Positions 10,904 to 22,900 of a stretch of 64,000 bases of DNA are shown here, piece after piece; positions within the stretch are counted from its first letter, which is position 1; every line of letters begins with the position of its first letter. The translations under genes and the position numbers were made by a program. Source of the DNA: Neopestalotiopsis rosae (taxonomy: Eukaryota > Ascomycota > Sordariomycetes > Amphisphaeriales > Sporocadaceae). Below the pieces are notes generated by a model that saw only the letters and a list, made by a program, of their open reading frames with translations, searched no databases and was not told the origin of the DNA. Where the stretch lies: NCBI GenBank assembly GCA_023078685.1, contig JALGAS010000003.1:744001-808000 (forward strand), read 5' to 3'.

Positions 10904-13309
10904 ATGAGTCCACACGCTCAAGGACCAAAGCGTGCAATTGCGCCCGACCATAGCCATGAGCGGGCCAAGAGAGGCAAATATGCCCTGGTAGCATGGTAAG
11001 TACCCGTGTCAGTCCGCCTGAGAAATTGCACCAAACGGCTCACATTTATCATGTAGCGACCGTTGCCGCGATCGCAAGACAAAGTGCTATCGCAGTCCAT
11101 CATCAAATGACTGCCAAAGCTGCGTTGGTGCAGAGACCGACTGCACATATTCGCAAGCTGGCGTCGGAGACCGTCAAGGCAGCGCGACACGCTCAAATGC
11201 GAGCCGTGCACCGCCGCAGTCCAGGGCGGAGAGGAGACACGCAAATCCCGTGGCAGACGATGAAGTCAAGCGCCTGCAGGAACAAGTCAAACGTCTCACA
11301 GAATGCGTCAATGATCTGCAAAACAAAATGCAGACTGTTGCTACCGTCGACCTTGGCACTCCTCAGAATGACCGAACATACACATCACAAAAGCAAGACA
11401 GCAGCGAGCCGCATCAGCCACTATTCGTCGGACATACCCGATCTCAATACAGCCTCGATGTTGCCAAAACATCTCTAGTTGAGAAAGGTCTCTCGAGCAA
11501 TGACGTGCTGCAGTCCAGTATCATACCTTCGGCCATGCCATCCCCACGTGCTCAATCGCCAGAGCTAGGAATCGACAATGCCAACATGGGTGATGCTGCA
11601 GATGCAAAAGATCCTCTGACGGAATTTCCGAGGATTGAAATCACTCGTTTGATAGGCGTTTTCCAAGAGGAAGTTGAGACAATATACCCATTCGTCGACA
11701 GTAGAAAGCTCGCCGACAGTCTCGGAGAGACCCTTTTTAAATTAGGGAGCGACAGCCAAGATAGTAGAGACGGAATGAGAAGTAAAGTGAATAATGGTAC
11801 ATTGGGTGACATCAGGGTGCTGAAGACGATTCTGGCAGTGGCAATTGTGATAGAGGCGCATGGACGAAACGATATGAGTCGACGGCTCATTGAGTCAAGT
11901 GGACAGACCGTTGCACGTATCACGGAATCGCCAAGCGTGGACATGCGAGACCTTCAGTCGCTGGCTATTCTGGTAAGTAAAATATTATTGTCTCCGTTTT
12001 CGCGTCAAAAGGACACTACTGAGCTGTCACATTCTAGAGTATATACTACTTTCACAGCGATGAGGAACTCCTAGCCTGGCGAACAATCGGCGTTGCAGCC
12101 CGCATGGCCCTCGAAATGGGACTGCATCTCAAACGCAGTCTCGATGAGAACTACAAAGACCCATCTCAAAGAGAAATAGCATTGAAGGCGTTTTGGTGCG
12201 TCTATGCACTAGATCGCCGATGGAGTTTTGGTACAGGTCTTCCCTTCTCTCTCAATGAGAAGGATATTGATCCTGAATTACCCGAACCTGTGAGTCATGC
12301 TGTCCTCCAATTGAAGCAAGTTACTAAGACGCAGCAGAGCGAATCTTTCCAGTATCTACGTTGCCTAATCGGCTATAGCCGACTTGCTTCCAAAGTATGG
12401 GAATCACTGCCAACATTCGGACCCTCTGCTTCGGCTGTCTCATCAGAGAAAGTGGAGTATCTCGATTTCCTTGCGCATAAATGGTCAAGCAGTCTTCCAC
12501 CAGACCTGCAACTGCTTCACCCTCGTTTGAGCTTGCCTCATAGATCATTGCCGCGAACGGTTCGGAGATTGCAGACGCTTTTATACCTCCGAGGCAATCA
12601 CATGCGAACACTGATACATCGACACCACGTCCTGTCATCCAGCCTGATTCACGCAGACATCACGAATGCTAGACTAGTAGTGGATATTGCCAAGGATTCC
12701 ATACAGGTCCTAGTCGATCTTGCCAAGACCAGCGACATATACATCAGACAACAGTCTGCTTTCAACTATTTCCTACTGAGCGCTTTGGCCATAATATTTC
12801 TGGCCGTCTGCAATGCTCCAGAAATATTCTCGGCACCTTGTCGAGAGAGTTTCTCGGCATCGATATCGCTCATCAGGGGATTTTCGCGACAAAGTCTCGC
12901 AAGTAAGCGATTATGGCGGAGCATTAGAGGCCTGGTTCCTGCAGTCAAGGCTTTGGGACTGGATATCCAACAGACACACGTTACAGACTCGGCAAATGAA
13001 GACGCAGCTCGTCCACCACACGTATCCGAAGACACTAATAGTCTATCGCATGATTTGGGCTGGAATGCCGATCCTGCCGCTGTCGACTTCATGCTGAGCG
13101 ATATGATACCTGGCAATACCACCTCGTCACGAGGATCCATCCCAGATGTATATCAAATGAGTGACGATCTCATGGGTCTATTTGATGCTTTCGAGCAGAA
13201 TAAGCTTGGTCCAATTGGCGACATTCTTGAGTCGAATGATGCATCTCAAGCGGGAGTCGGCACTGGATTTCCTGCAGAAGTCTCCCGAAGATTCCAAGAT
13301 TTGATATAG
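10904..13309 (+). CDS. Zn2Cys6 transcription factor, candidate regulator of homogentisate catabolism
   Basis: Exons 10904-10995, 11057-11972 and 12038-13309 give 759 residues. The zinc cluster is split by the first intron and reads C-DR-C-RDRKTK-C-(9)-C-QS-C-VGAETD-C, a complete Zn(II)2Cys6 motif at about residues 31-60. A short coiled coil (VKRLQEQVKRLTECVNDLQ) follows, as in dimeric Gal4-type proteins. The middle contains the fungal-specific transcription factor domain (SIYYFHSDEELLAWRTIGVA and the GLHLKRS region). It is nuclear by function. Its position 860 bp downstream of fahA suggests it controls the hmgA/fahA and possibly the P450/permease genes, by analogy with HmgR in Aspergillus tyrosine catabolism; this is inference, not sequence proof. 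Confidence 0.88.
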
Positions 13310-13563
13310 GAAATATCAAGATTAGGCTGATTGCGATCTTGAGTCGATCTACCGATCCCTTGTGTGATGTGTTTCTTAGCAAAAAGCGACCTGGGTCACC
13401 ACAATAGAGCCGAATACTGCGAAAGTCTGCCGTGTACGATATACTACCCACTGTGTACGCAACCAATCATGTGCTCAGTGCCCCTGCCTGCAGCCGCCGA
13501 GACCCTCTTTGGCACAGCATGCGTGCTTCCCCGCATCTCGGACGCCAGGCTCAGTCGTACAAC

Positions 13564-16398
13564 ATGATTTTGACCGAAGCACCAATCATCACAAGCATGA
13601 CCAGACTGTACGAACCTCTCCCACCCCGGACGATCCGTCTCCTTCGCGTGTTGCCAGGAGACGGTGAAGAAGTTCCGATACAGTGCGAGCTGCTCATGTT
13701 CCCTCTACCGGAAAGGAATGATCAACTGCAACTTTATGAAGCGCTTTCTTATGTCTGGGGTAGCATGGACACACCTTATTCTATTCTCGTTTCTGGGCGT
13801 CCTGTTCACATTGGACAGAACTTGTACCAGGCTCTACATCGTCTGCGCCATCATGTACTGGACAGAGTCCTCTGGATCGATGCGATTTGCATTAATCAGG
13901 CGGACACGAGAGAAAAAGAAACAACAGATTCCATTAATGTGGCAGATTTACCACTTAGCAGGCCGCGTGGTTGTTTGGCTGGGGGAAGAAGCCGATAATA
14001 GCACCCAAGCGTTAAAGGCCATCGTGAGCGCAGGAGCCAATCAGACCTTGCCTGATTTTTTTAGATCCCTGGGAGACTCATGACCCTGATTCTCAAGACC
14101 GGCCAAGGCATCTGAATCTAGACGAGGCGGCTGAAGTTTCCATCCTTGCCATATTCACGAGGCCATGGTTCCGTCGTATATGGGTATGTTTAATTTGGGC
14201 AGGTCACTGCTTTATCTGCAAGAGCTGATCGTTCTCGCGACAGGTACTTCAAGAAATTAGCTCATCGCGCCACATCTTAATGCTATGTGGACCAACCGAA
14301 GTCAATGGATTTGCCTTCTCTCAGGGTGTACTTGCACTCGTCCAATTGTTCAAGCGGCGTCTAAATGTATTTGGCTGGCTTTCGCCCGTAGCAAAGCTCA
14401 TGGCTTCGGCCACTTTGGACTCAAGTCGTACTCAGTTGAGGTCACTTGGAGAGTTGGCAAGCATGTACCATACGCGAGAATCCACTCTTCGCCACGATAT
14501 GCTTTATGCCTTACAAGGTCTATGCTCTGAAAGTTTCGAAGACATTGGGATCTTGATGGACTATTCCGAAAAGTGGCATGTAGTTTTCCAAAGGCTACTA
14601 CGCTTCTTACTTCCAAAAGCTGCGAACTTGCACATATCAGTTGACGGAACTTTTGCGTGCATGGAATATGCTGCAAAGCTTGTGAGCGAGATAATCGACT
14701 TGAAAGATTCTACCTTGCAAGGCGGACATCAAATTGTCAAGGCGAGAACATACGCGAGTGTAGAGGGCCATCAGGAAGATCATATTTGGTATCTACCGAA
14801 TTCAGCCAATCCTGTTCAAGTCGGAGATTTCATATGCCTGTTTGAAGGCGCTATGAATCCGGCCGTGGTCCGTGTCCAGGGAGACTACTTCGAAGTTATC
14901 ATCATTGCAGCATCCTGGCTAGAACTCGTTTCTCCTCCGAAGTCGTCCGAAATATGGCGGCAAGCAGCGATTGAGGAAAGGGGATTCACGCCACTTCCCT
15001 TCGTCTGGGACTGGCGAGACCCCATGAAAGTGGGACGAGGTGCTGACCATCAAGATCTGCTGCGAGTAGTACTGGGTCTTAATCAATTAAGGAGCCCCCA
15101 AGAGGTTTCGCTGGCGTATTTGAAACGTGTATCGCGCATTTCGGGCGCCATATCAAAACCATTTGGAGAATTTAAGCATCTCCCGGGACTGGTCGAAGAA
15201 GCGCGACTTCAGTCCTATGAGGCTTACAACAGGGCACATGCACAAACATCTGACAGCGTCAACGAAGTCGGATTACCTGCGCTTCCTTGGGCCACCTTGA
15301 ACGGGTATGATCAGTTAGCTAGGTTAGAGACCTTGTACAGGACGGCGAGGACGTCGATGTCACCGGCTACAACAGCAGAGCAGCACTATCATATGCGGCG
15401 GAACTCGGGAACATTGATCTTGCTGAGTTTCTCTTGGATAATGGCGCTGAAATTGCCAGATTCTCGCGTCATAAATTGCGGCCAGCCTCAGCAATGGAAG
15501 AAGGACGCGACCCGCTTGCTCAGCAGTTGATCTATCTGCTCGATCAGGACGATGACTCACAGCGCTCGTTGTTCTTCTTAGCGGTAGGGCTTGGTGAGAC
15601 CGATACTATCCATCGCCTCCTGTCGTATGGAGTCAACATAAACACTGGATCTGTGGACAAATTACCCTCTCTTCGTGAGATTACTAGTCGCACGAGTGTC
15701 GACTTGGTACGCTTGATCAAGCTCGCGAAGAGAAAGGTTGTTCATTCGCAAGGGGGGCACGCAGCGGTGCCACACCGTTATCTATTGCCATCGAACGCGG
15801 TAGTAAGAAAAAGGTCCGATTCCTCGTTGAGCAAGGGGCCAATCCGAATTACAGCGACGACTATTGCCGTTTCCCCCCTCTGTTCCATTGCATTAGGTAT
15901 GGCAGAGAAATGATGCTCCGCTTGCTTCTTGACCTAGGAGCCAACCCTGATCTGCGGGATACAAGAGGTAAAAGCTCATTACACTATCTCGTCATGTGTC
16001 TTGGAAAGCTACCGACGGCTGTTGCTGCAGCTTTTGCACGAGTCTTGCTTGAGCATGGTTGTGATGTTAACGCAGCGGATGAGGACGGAGTGACGCCTTT
16101 AATGGGGGCAGTGCATAAGAGAGCACTGGACATTGTATCACTCCTAGTTCAGAAGGGTGCTGATGTGAACCAATGCGACAAGAAAATGAAGACGAGCTTG
16201 GCATATGCAGTGGAACCTGCTTACAAGAAGCCGCCGCTGAAGGAGTGTATAAAACTTCTCTTGGATCACGGAGCAAAATTTGAGGCTGCTCCCTGGTTCT
16301 ACTCGACGGCGAAGGAGGAAGGCATGACGCCGGAGCAGATGTGGCCTGCGATCTGGCCCAAAACTGGTCGTGCTGATGAATCACCTTCCTCTTCTTGA
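13564..16398 (+). pseudogene. HET-domain/ankyrin-repeat gene with four frame disruptions
   Basis: The HET domain starts at MILTEAPIIT and contains LYEALSYVWGS and VLWIDAICINQAD, then the frame must shift near 13912-13921 (A-rich run) to continue as PLMWQIYHLAGRVVVWLGE. A second shift near 14056-14062 (run of seven T) leads to a segment spliced over a normal intron (about 14186-14243) into WVLQEISSSRHILMLCG. A third shift near 15324 enters the ankyrin region (AALSYAAELGNIDLAEFLL). A fourth, in a run of six G near 15760, leads to ERGSKKKVRFLVEQGANPN and later GADVNQCDK repeats. Two shifts behave as one-base insertions and two as one-base losses. Homology continues across each break, so the gene is either newly inactivated or affected by homopolymer sequencing errors. 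If intact it would be a HET protein with about five C-terminal ankyrin repeats. Confidence 0.8.
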
Positions 16399-17260
16399 TC
16401 TGTTCTCATCAATGAAGGAGAGAGCAGGCATCGTTCCTAGGCATGACTCAGCGAACCATCGATTTCGAAGTCCAAAAACGCTGCAAATGCAAATCAATTA
16501 TCAGTGATACTTGCGATGGTGAGCTCCCGCTTTTGTCCGGTCGGCCCAGTGGTCATAAATAATATATTGCCGTAGGAACGCACAATCGTATTTTGTTTCC
16601 GTTTCGTCACCTGTGCTTTGGCATTCAATCGACGTGACGATCAACTACCTAACCTATATAAATACATGTCTTAGAGGAATGCGAAAGGTAGTTGAGCATG
16701 ATGTATTAACTGTGCTCTCTACCTAGTTACCTTTTAGCGCGCCGAGCCTAGCTCGGATCCGAGACCAGTCACCATAGGGGCCCAGTGTTAGTTAGCGGCC
16801 ACGCAAGCTGGGCGCATCCACTCGACTCACTAAATCATGGATTGTTTATAAGAACTGATTGAGTTGATCGGAGACCTTCATTATTACTCCAGATGAAAAA
16901 CAATTCGAGTCGACATGATGCACCACCTCCCAGCGTTTGTCCTCGTGACATTGCACTGCATTATCGTCAAGGCGCAGATTGTATCCACTAGCAACTCCAA
17001 TTCCACAGTTTGTGTGCTGGTGTCGGGCACATGACAATCGTGCGCATTGGAGGAGTCGCCGCAAGTTTACCAAATTACATGTATTAATTATGATCCAAGT
17101 GCGTTTACGTAAGCCTGAATTGCGATGATCTCTCAGCCATTGAGTTCTGTTCGTACCTATGTAATGGGATATGCTTTTGACCTAGTGGAGCACCAATCAA
17201 CTAACAGTCTGTCAATATTTCCTCAATTCCCAGTGTTAGATATCGACAATCGCTCAGGTC
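16399..17260. other. Intergenic region without recognised features
   Basis: About 860 bp between convergent features (HET-ankyrin gene and SDR). Only short unrelated open frames are present. Confidence 0.5.
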
Positions 17261-18313
17261 TTATTGAGCCTTCTTTAGGGCATCATAGTACTCCCTCTGC
17301 TGTCGCATAATCGTGGTCAACATGTTGTCCTCTACCGCGCGAGGCAGCATCCCTATAATGTAAGTAATGTATTTCTGTAGCGCATGGCCCCAGTAGCCCT
17401 CAACCACCCCATTATCGTAACCAGCTCTAGCCAAAGCTGCCTTGGCCATGGTCTCCGCGCTGGGTATGAACAGGGAAGGGGTCTCTTTGTGGCCACTAGC
17501 TCCAGTCACTTTGCCGATTCTCACTCCCAACATCTCGACGTCCTTCTCCGAACCTCCTTCCATCTGCATCTCCAGGCGCAAAGTACGGGTCGCCGTCATG
17601 AGGAACGACTTGCTCGCACCATACGTGGCAAGGAGAGGGAGGCCTTTATCCGCCATGGAGCTGATGTTTAAGACCAAGGACGGAGAGTTCCTCATCAAAT
17701 TCGGGAGAAGCGTTCGGGTGAGCAGAAGGGGAAATAGGCCATTGAGACTCAAGTTGTTCACAATCCGCGCCTCGGAAGCTTCTCTCAATGGTTGGCAGGT
17801 CGGGTCGGCGGGATCATCACTGTTTCCTCCGCCCGCGTTGTTAATGAGAACAGTGAGATTAACGTCATCCAGCGATTCCTGCATTGTTTTGAAATCCACC
17901 GGTTCAAACTTTCCCAAGCCCCCAGGCTGATGCGTGATGCTTGTCATGGTTCCTGCATTTGCAATCAATATCCTGAAAGACTGCGCCGGGAACTTTTTTT
18001 GGAGCTGAGATTGAACGCGCGATAGCTTCTCGTGGTTGCGGCCATGAATGATTACATTGAATCCTTGCGCAGCCAGCTCATTGGCGAATTGAAGGCCGAT
18101 GCCATCAGATGCGCCCGTCACCATGGCCCATGGTCCATCGCCGTTTCTCGATTTGTGCTTGAAACGAGCCAGTCCAGATGGTCGAAGGTAAATGAGCAGT
18201 ATGTTGTAGACCTTGACAAGACATGCTGATATTGTCAAGATGCCAATTACGCGGGCGACAGCGGAGAAGCTGGGCAATGTAGCCAGTAAGCCGGACATGG
18301 CGAACAGCATCAA
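17261..18313 (-). CDS. Short-chain dehydrogenase/reductase, membrane-anchored (17-beta-HSD/ketoacyl reductase-like)
   Basis: A single exon of 350 residues. An N-terminal hydrophobic segment (about residues 15-43) precedes the Rossmann fold. The cofactor motif TGASDGIG, the structural LINNAG, the serine block VLNISSMADKG and the catalytic YGASK are all present, so the active site looks complete. The C-terminus ends KKAQ, which fits the dilysine KKxx ER-retrieval rule, and with the N-terminal anchor suggests an ER membrane enzyme of the 17-beta-hydroxysteroid/very-long-chain 3-ketoacyl-CoA reductase group. An additional NAG-like stretch (ILIANAG) occurs earlier than normal. The first two codons are both ATG-adjacent (MM), so the start may be one codon later or at residue 6. 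Substrate unknown. Confidence 0.83.
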   Translation of the reverse strand: MMLFAMSGLLATLPSFSAVARVIGILTISACLVKVYNILLIYLRPSGLARFKHKSRNGDGPWAMVTGASDGIGLQFANELAAQGFNVIIHGRNHEKLSRVQSQLQKKFPAQSFRILIANAGTMTSITHQPGGLGKFEPVDFKTMQESLDDVNLTVLINNAGGGNSDDPADPTCQPLREASEARIVNNLSLNGLFPLLLTRTLLPNLMRNSPSLVLNISSMADKGLPLLATYGASKSFLMTATRTLRLEMQMEGGSEKDVEMLGVRIGKVTGASGHKETPSLFIPSAETMAKAALARAGYDNGVVEGYWGHALQKYITYIIGMLPRAVEDNMLTTIMRQQREYYDALKKAQ

Positions 18314-19349
18314 CGTGATTCAGTGGTAGAACAAATGAGGGCAGGCTCATGCAAATCCAAAATGTGGCCAGATTGGTATTTTTGTGGTCAACCAGAGGAA
18401 GAGATGACAAAACCAGCCAGCAGGGCACCGAAATAACAATGCGGGGTTGCATTCGCCTGGATCTCGACGTGTCATTTGTTGTTCATGCATTGTTTCTGTT
18501 GGTCGAGATCATGTCATGCCAGGGGATAAGTTTCCGGTGAATTCGCAGGGGCACAAAGTCCTAACCTACCTAGCCAGTAAGCCTTGTAAGGCACACAACA
18601 CCTGTGCTTTAGGGCCCTGCACGCCCCGCACCATGCCGTAACTTAGCGCGGCAAGCCGCCTTTTAATGCTGTGTAGCCCCCAGGCGTCTATTCCAAGACA
18701 CAATCATCCGTTACAAGACCTTAAAAGCTCAAAAAGACGATGCGTCGAACTTTTCCGGTACCAAGATCGTTGTCGCTTATGTCTTTGGGGGAGAGAAGAA
18801 GAAGAAGAAGAAGAAGAAGAAGAAGAAGAAGGAGAAGACAAATTGGGATGATATAGATATCCGCCCGTGCGGGTCCGTTGAGAGGCTGCATTTGTCGGAC
18901 AGGACTCGACGTCTCAAGGTGAAAAAATGAGGTGCCGATCAAGACAACCACGCTGGCCTTTTGACACCTTTGCTTGCAGTAGTTGAGAGCCTGCCGATCT
19001 TCAGCTACGAGTGGGCGCCTTGCCGCTAATGTTGGCGAGTTGAGTATAATACGTCTACGATTCCTAGTCCTGAGCCTTAGAGGGGCTGGGTAAGTCCAAA
19101 GAGGTTTGCCAAATGAAGGAATTGCGGGACAGCAAAATTTCTTATATCACTTCCCATGTGAGCAGCTGTTACACTGTGCATCAGGCGGCGCTCAGGAAAG
19201 ATGAAACAACTGGGATGTATACTCCCTGGGCGAATGTAGCATCGTCTTCAGCCAAAAAGAAAAAGGAAAGAAAAAGAGGTCATTTTTATAAAGATTCTTC
19301 CTACTCTGGATTTTTTGGCTAACGTATATGTGGCCCAAAATCGTGGAAT
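18314..19349. other. Intergenic region with a GAA microsatellite
   Basis: About 1 kb between the 5' side of the SDR and the 3' end of the decayed HET gene. Apart from the trinucleotide run listed separately, no gene or RNA was recognised. Confidence 0.5.
18793..18832. repeat. (GAA)n microsatellite
   Basis: About thirteen GAA/AAG units in a row, interrupted at the right end by GGAGAAG. It makes glutamate-rich and leucine-rich shadow frames that are not genes. Confidence 0.95.
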
Positions 19350-22196
19350 CTAATCAAGCTTTATCTCGCTCCAGTTAGCATCATGGAACGCCGCCTGGAA
19401 CACTTTGCCTATAGCGATACGCTCCCACAGCGCCCGCTCGTGGTTCCTCTCCGGCATCATTACGTAGAACGAATCCCACTCGCTCTCCTCCCTTCCTTTC
19501 GGTATGTAGTAGTTCCACATGGGGCACTCTTCCTCGGTCATGGTTTTTGCATCGGAGAGGGCAATAAACATGCGAGGCCTGATATCGCAGCCGCCTTTGA
19601 GCTTCGTGGGCAGCAGGATAGAACCATACCAGTCACCTTTTTTGTCGACGATACTGTATTGGTATTGGTCTCCGGGCGCCTGGGAAGATGATTTATCTTC
19701 TTGGCGTCTAATGACCATTAACTCTGTCTGCCAAGTCTAGAATTGGAGGATGGGCACGGCGCGTATTTCGTTTTTAAATTCCCTGGGGAATGGTCCCCGG
19801 ATAATGCTGAAAGGATTGTCCGGCAGTATACCGTCAAATTTGTCGGCATTGAGGTCTTTCACGGTGGATCTTATAGGGCGGCCAAAGTTGTCTTGCCACG
19901 TTGGATCGTTCCTCCCATTTGGGTTCAAGCTACCTTGGTCTGAGAGTTGATCGTCGGACGAATACCAATCTTCGGTCGTGTCTCCATTGATTCCAATTCC
20001 AGAAGATTCATCAACCAAGTCGAAATTTTCATCATCATGGGCAACAATGCTGACTTTACGACGACGTTCCGGCCTAGGGGGTGGACTCGTTCTGCTTCTG
20101 AGTCTTGGGCCGGCTGGGGGGATGTGAAGGTAGGGATTAACGCCTGGGTGGGTGCCGTATGGCTGATTTCCGTACGGTTGATTATCGTACGGTTCATTGT
20201 CGTATGGTTGAATGTCGTATGATGGTTGGTTCTCGTATGGGTGATTTTCGTGTTCTTGGTAATCACGGCGTATACTTCTTTCTGGGCGCGGACCTGATTC
20301 GCTCGTGGTGTTCGGTCCGTATCCTCGTCCGTAATCCCCCGCTTCTTCCTCAGCATAATATCCTGGCGGGAGACGGCCCAGATAATTCGTGTTTGGTTGT
20401 CGCGACCACCCTCTCTCCCGCTCAAACCTGGTGCGAAGCCCGCGTGATGGATATGGTGGATCAGCGGAGACCCTCCGATCGTAGCCAGAAAAGCGAGGCA
20501 AACTTGGATGAGTCTCGAAATCAACATCAGCTCTGGACTGAGTGTCTCTCCCTGCGTAACCCTTCCAGTGTTTTTCGGTGCTCCGATCCTCTGAGAGGAT
20601 ATTCTTGTCCCAAAGAGGCCGTAGGTTACCTTGATCATCCCGGACGTACCAGCGAATCCAGGTGTGGTCTCTCAACCATTCTTGGACATTTGAGACACAG
20701 CCTTCGATCATGTTCAAAGCGTACTCACATTTTCCCCCAATCCATCCACTCCATGACCAGCTTGGGAACTCTTTGCCTCCATAGCCATCTTCTTCCATCT
20801 TGCAGCTACAATTGCCCCCGTCATCCTGAGTGCATGATATTTCGCCAGACTTGCGTGATACAACCTGTCTCCTCCTCTCTAATGGCTTTGAGCCCATCCA
20901 TAATAGAGCAAGGTCGAAGTGCGAGGATGGCAATCCATAGAACAAAGGCGCGTTCATCTGATGTTGGAGAAGCCACGATGTCCCTTGAAACGCTGTCAGA
21001 ATGTCCCCAGGTTTTGTGAGGTTTCGTACCGTGTACAATGGCACACATTTCATGTAGAACCAAAAGGCCCGACGCGGCAGCTCGCCCAGAGTGCGTAGGG
21101 GCGCGTTAGTCCAGTCCAGGGACCAGCCATTGACGCCTCCATCGGTGAATATGTGTTGCGATATAACGGTTGAACGGCATTGGAAGTTCACTTGGCCTTC
21201 TGCAAAGATGAGGCAGCGGCGTGAAAGAAGCCGTTCTTGAAATGTCCAACCTCGCTTATTCCACACGGAGTCCTCCATGGTAGATTCGGGTGGCTTGGAC
21301 ACCAAAAGTCGGACATTCGGTGAGCATTCAGCGGTTAGGGGTGGAAGCTCTGAAGCATCTGCCGCTCGAAGTGCTCCTCGAAGTTCTTCTGTTGTCATTC
21401 CATATGTAGATGGGAGATTGAAATGCGAACTGGGGACTGGAGAAGATGCTCTCTGCCGCGGACATACGGATTGACTAGTGGTCGCGATAGGAGGCGAAGA
21501 GCCGAGGGGGCCACGTTTGTGATAACCAGGAAGTGGACTTGAGCGTAGTGCCGCACTGCTTGCTCGCAGGCCTGCATCTGCGTCTCCGTCGGCCGCGCAA
21601 ATAGTAAAGTGCGCATTTCCATATACTAAGTGCATGGCTTTCGCATTTAATTCCCACGAACTGATGCTGTTTTGCACAATGCAGAGAGACTCAATCCATA
21701 CATAGCGCTCGCCTAACCGAGCCACTAGAAGTATCGTTTCTTGTATCGTGCGTGGAAGGGGCTCTCATGCACTCTCCAGGCCTTCATGTTGGATACGAAC
21801 CATGACGTTCGCTCTCGTTGTTGTATATGGCCTGTCCCTCAGATGAGTCTTCCCCCAGACATAGCTAAGCGCAACGTATCGCTCGGGCTTCCCGTTGACG
21901 ATAGGTAATGGTTTCAGCTGCATGTCTATAACATCAATAACACCAAAAAAGGTGCTTTTGATCAGCATTTTAAAATCAGGCTTCATAGCATGCGTGTTCT
22001 TGCATTTAGGGCCGTGCTTCTCGACGCAGAGGTCAATCCAGCTCTTCATCAGCGCTTGCTTCTCCTTGTTATCAACAAGGCCACGGCCAAGGAAGTGGGA
22101 GATTGCTGACGTCCGACCTGTGGCCATGCGTTCATTGGATGGTGTGGCTTGGGCCGCATGGTTGTGGCTCGTGCGTTGTAAGGCTCTCATGTGCAT
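19350..22196 (-). pseudogene. HET-domain gene interrupted by two in-frame stop codons
   Basis: One continuous minus-strand frame from the ATG at 22196 to 19350 carries a HET domain: FGVIDVIDMQLKPLP and ERYVALSYVWGK, then ARLGERYVWIESLCIVQNS and WNKRGWTFQERLLSRRCL. The frame is broken by TGA at 21765-21767, inside the HET domain between GLESA and EPLPRTIQ, and by TAG at 19737-19739, between ILQF and TWQTELMVIR. Related HET proteins have FWTW at the second place, so TGG to TAG is likely; CGA to TGA would explain the first. A low-complexity linker (PYDNQPYGNQPY repeats) lies before the C-terminal part. Without the stops it would encode about 949 residues. Inactivation is recent, since the rest is undamaged. 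Readthrough is possible but unsupported. Confidence 0.85.
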
Positions 22197-22900
22197 AGAG
22201 GATTTGTGAATCTTGCTATCTTTATATTGTATTTCATGAATAGCGGCAGCCTTGATCAATTTTCTGTCAATATTGATTCGTAGAACTAAAGCTTCTGTTT
22301 TTGTGGAACAAGGCTTTCCTGCCGGGGGGGGAAACAAAATCCATCTTTTCGGTGGCCCATTGTCGACGATTGTTTAGCACCGGAAGTCGCCTTTACTCAT
22401 GACCATGGTTGTTCAGATGGATCCCACGCGACCGAAAGGTCTGAACCACAGACTTTGGGGCAAACGGCGAGGGCCATATCTTGCGGTCGGTGAAATTGTA
22501 CGATTGAATAGATGCATGAACATCTATATATACCAAGTCGTACACTACATTGTGACTTGGTAGAAACAGGGCGGAATTAAAGCTGCATAGACATAGATTC
22601 CTGCGACCTTGTCCCATGGCCGCTCCACAGAAGATGCGGGGTATGTAACCCGTACTGTCGGAAAGCCATAATTGCACCATAGCTTGCATATGTACCTAGG
22701 TTACCTCGACATTCGGCCCACGCTGTTGGCCTTCCTCTTAACCATAAATCTCGATCCATCTAACCATAATCATTAAGTTACTTTCGGGATTTTATCCAAC
22801 TTTCCCGGCTTTATTATGCGTTTCCTGTAAACTTGATCGGGCGTCACTCCTCGGCGCTTAAGTCACTTGCTCAGCACGCTGCGGGCCGTCCCATCCGGGA
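22197..22900. other. Intergenic region without recognised features
   Basis: About 700 bp upstream of the decayed HET gene. The HET frame stays open upstream to about 22337 without an ATG, so a short 5' exon or leader is possible. Confidence 0.4.

Noticed and set aside
14015..14063. An intron from GTGAGC to TTTTTTTAG that might explain a frame change in the HET-ankyrin gene
   Set aside because: It would be only about 40 nt and does not restore the correct phase.
18666..18951. Glutamate-rich and leucine-rich frames
   Set aside because: Both are produced by the GAA microsatellite.
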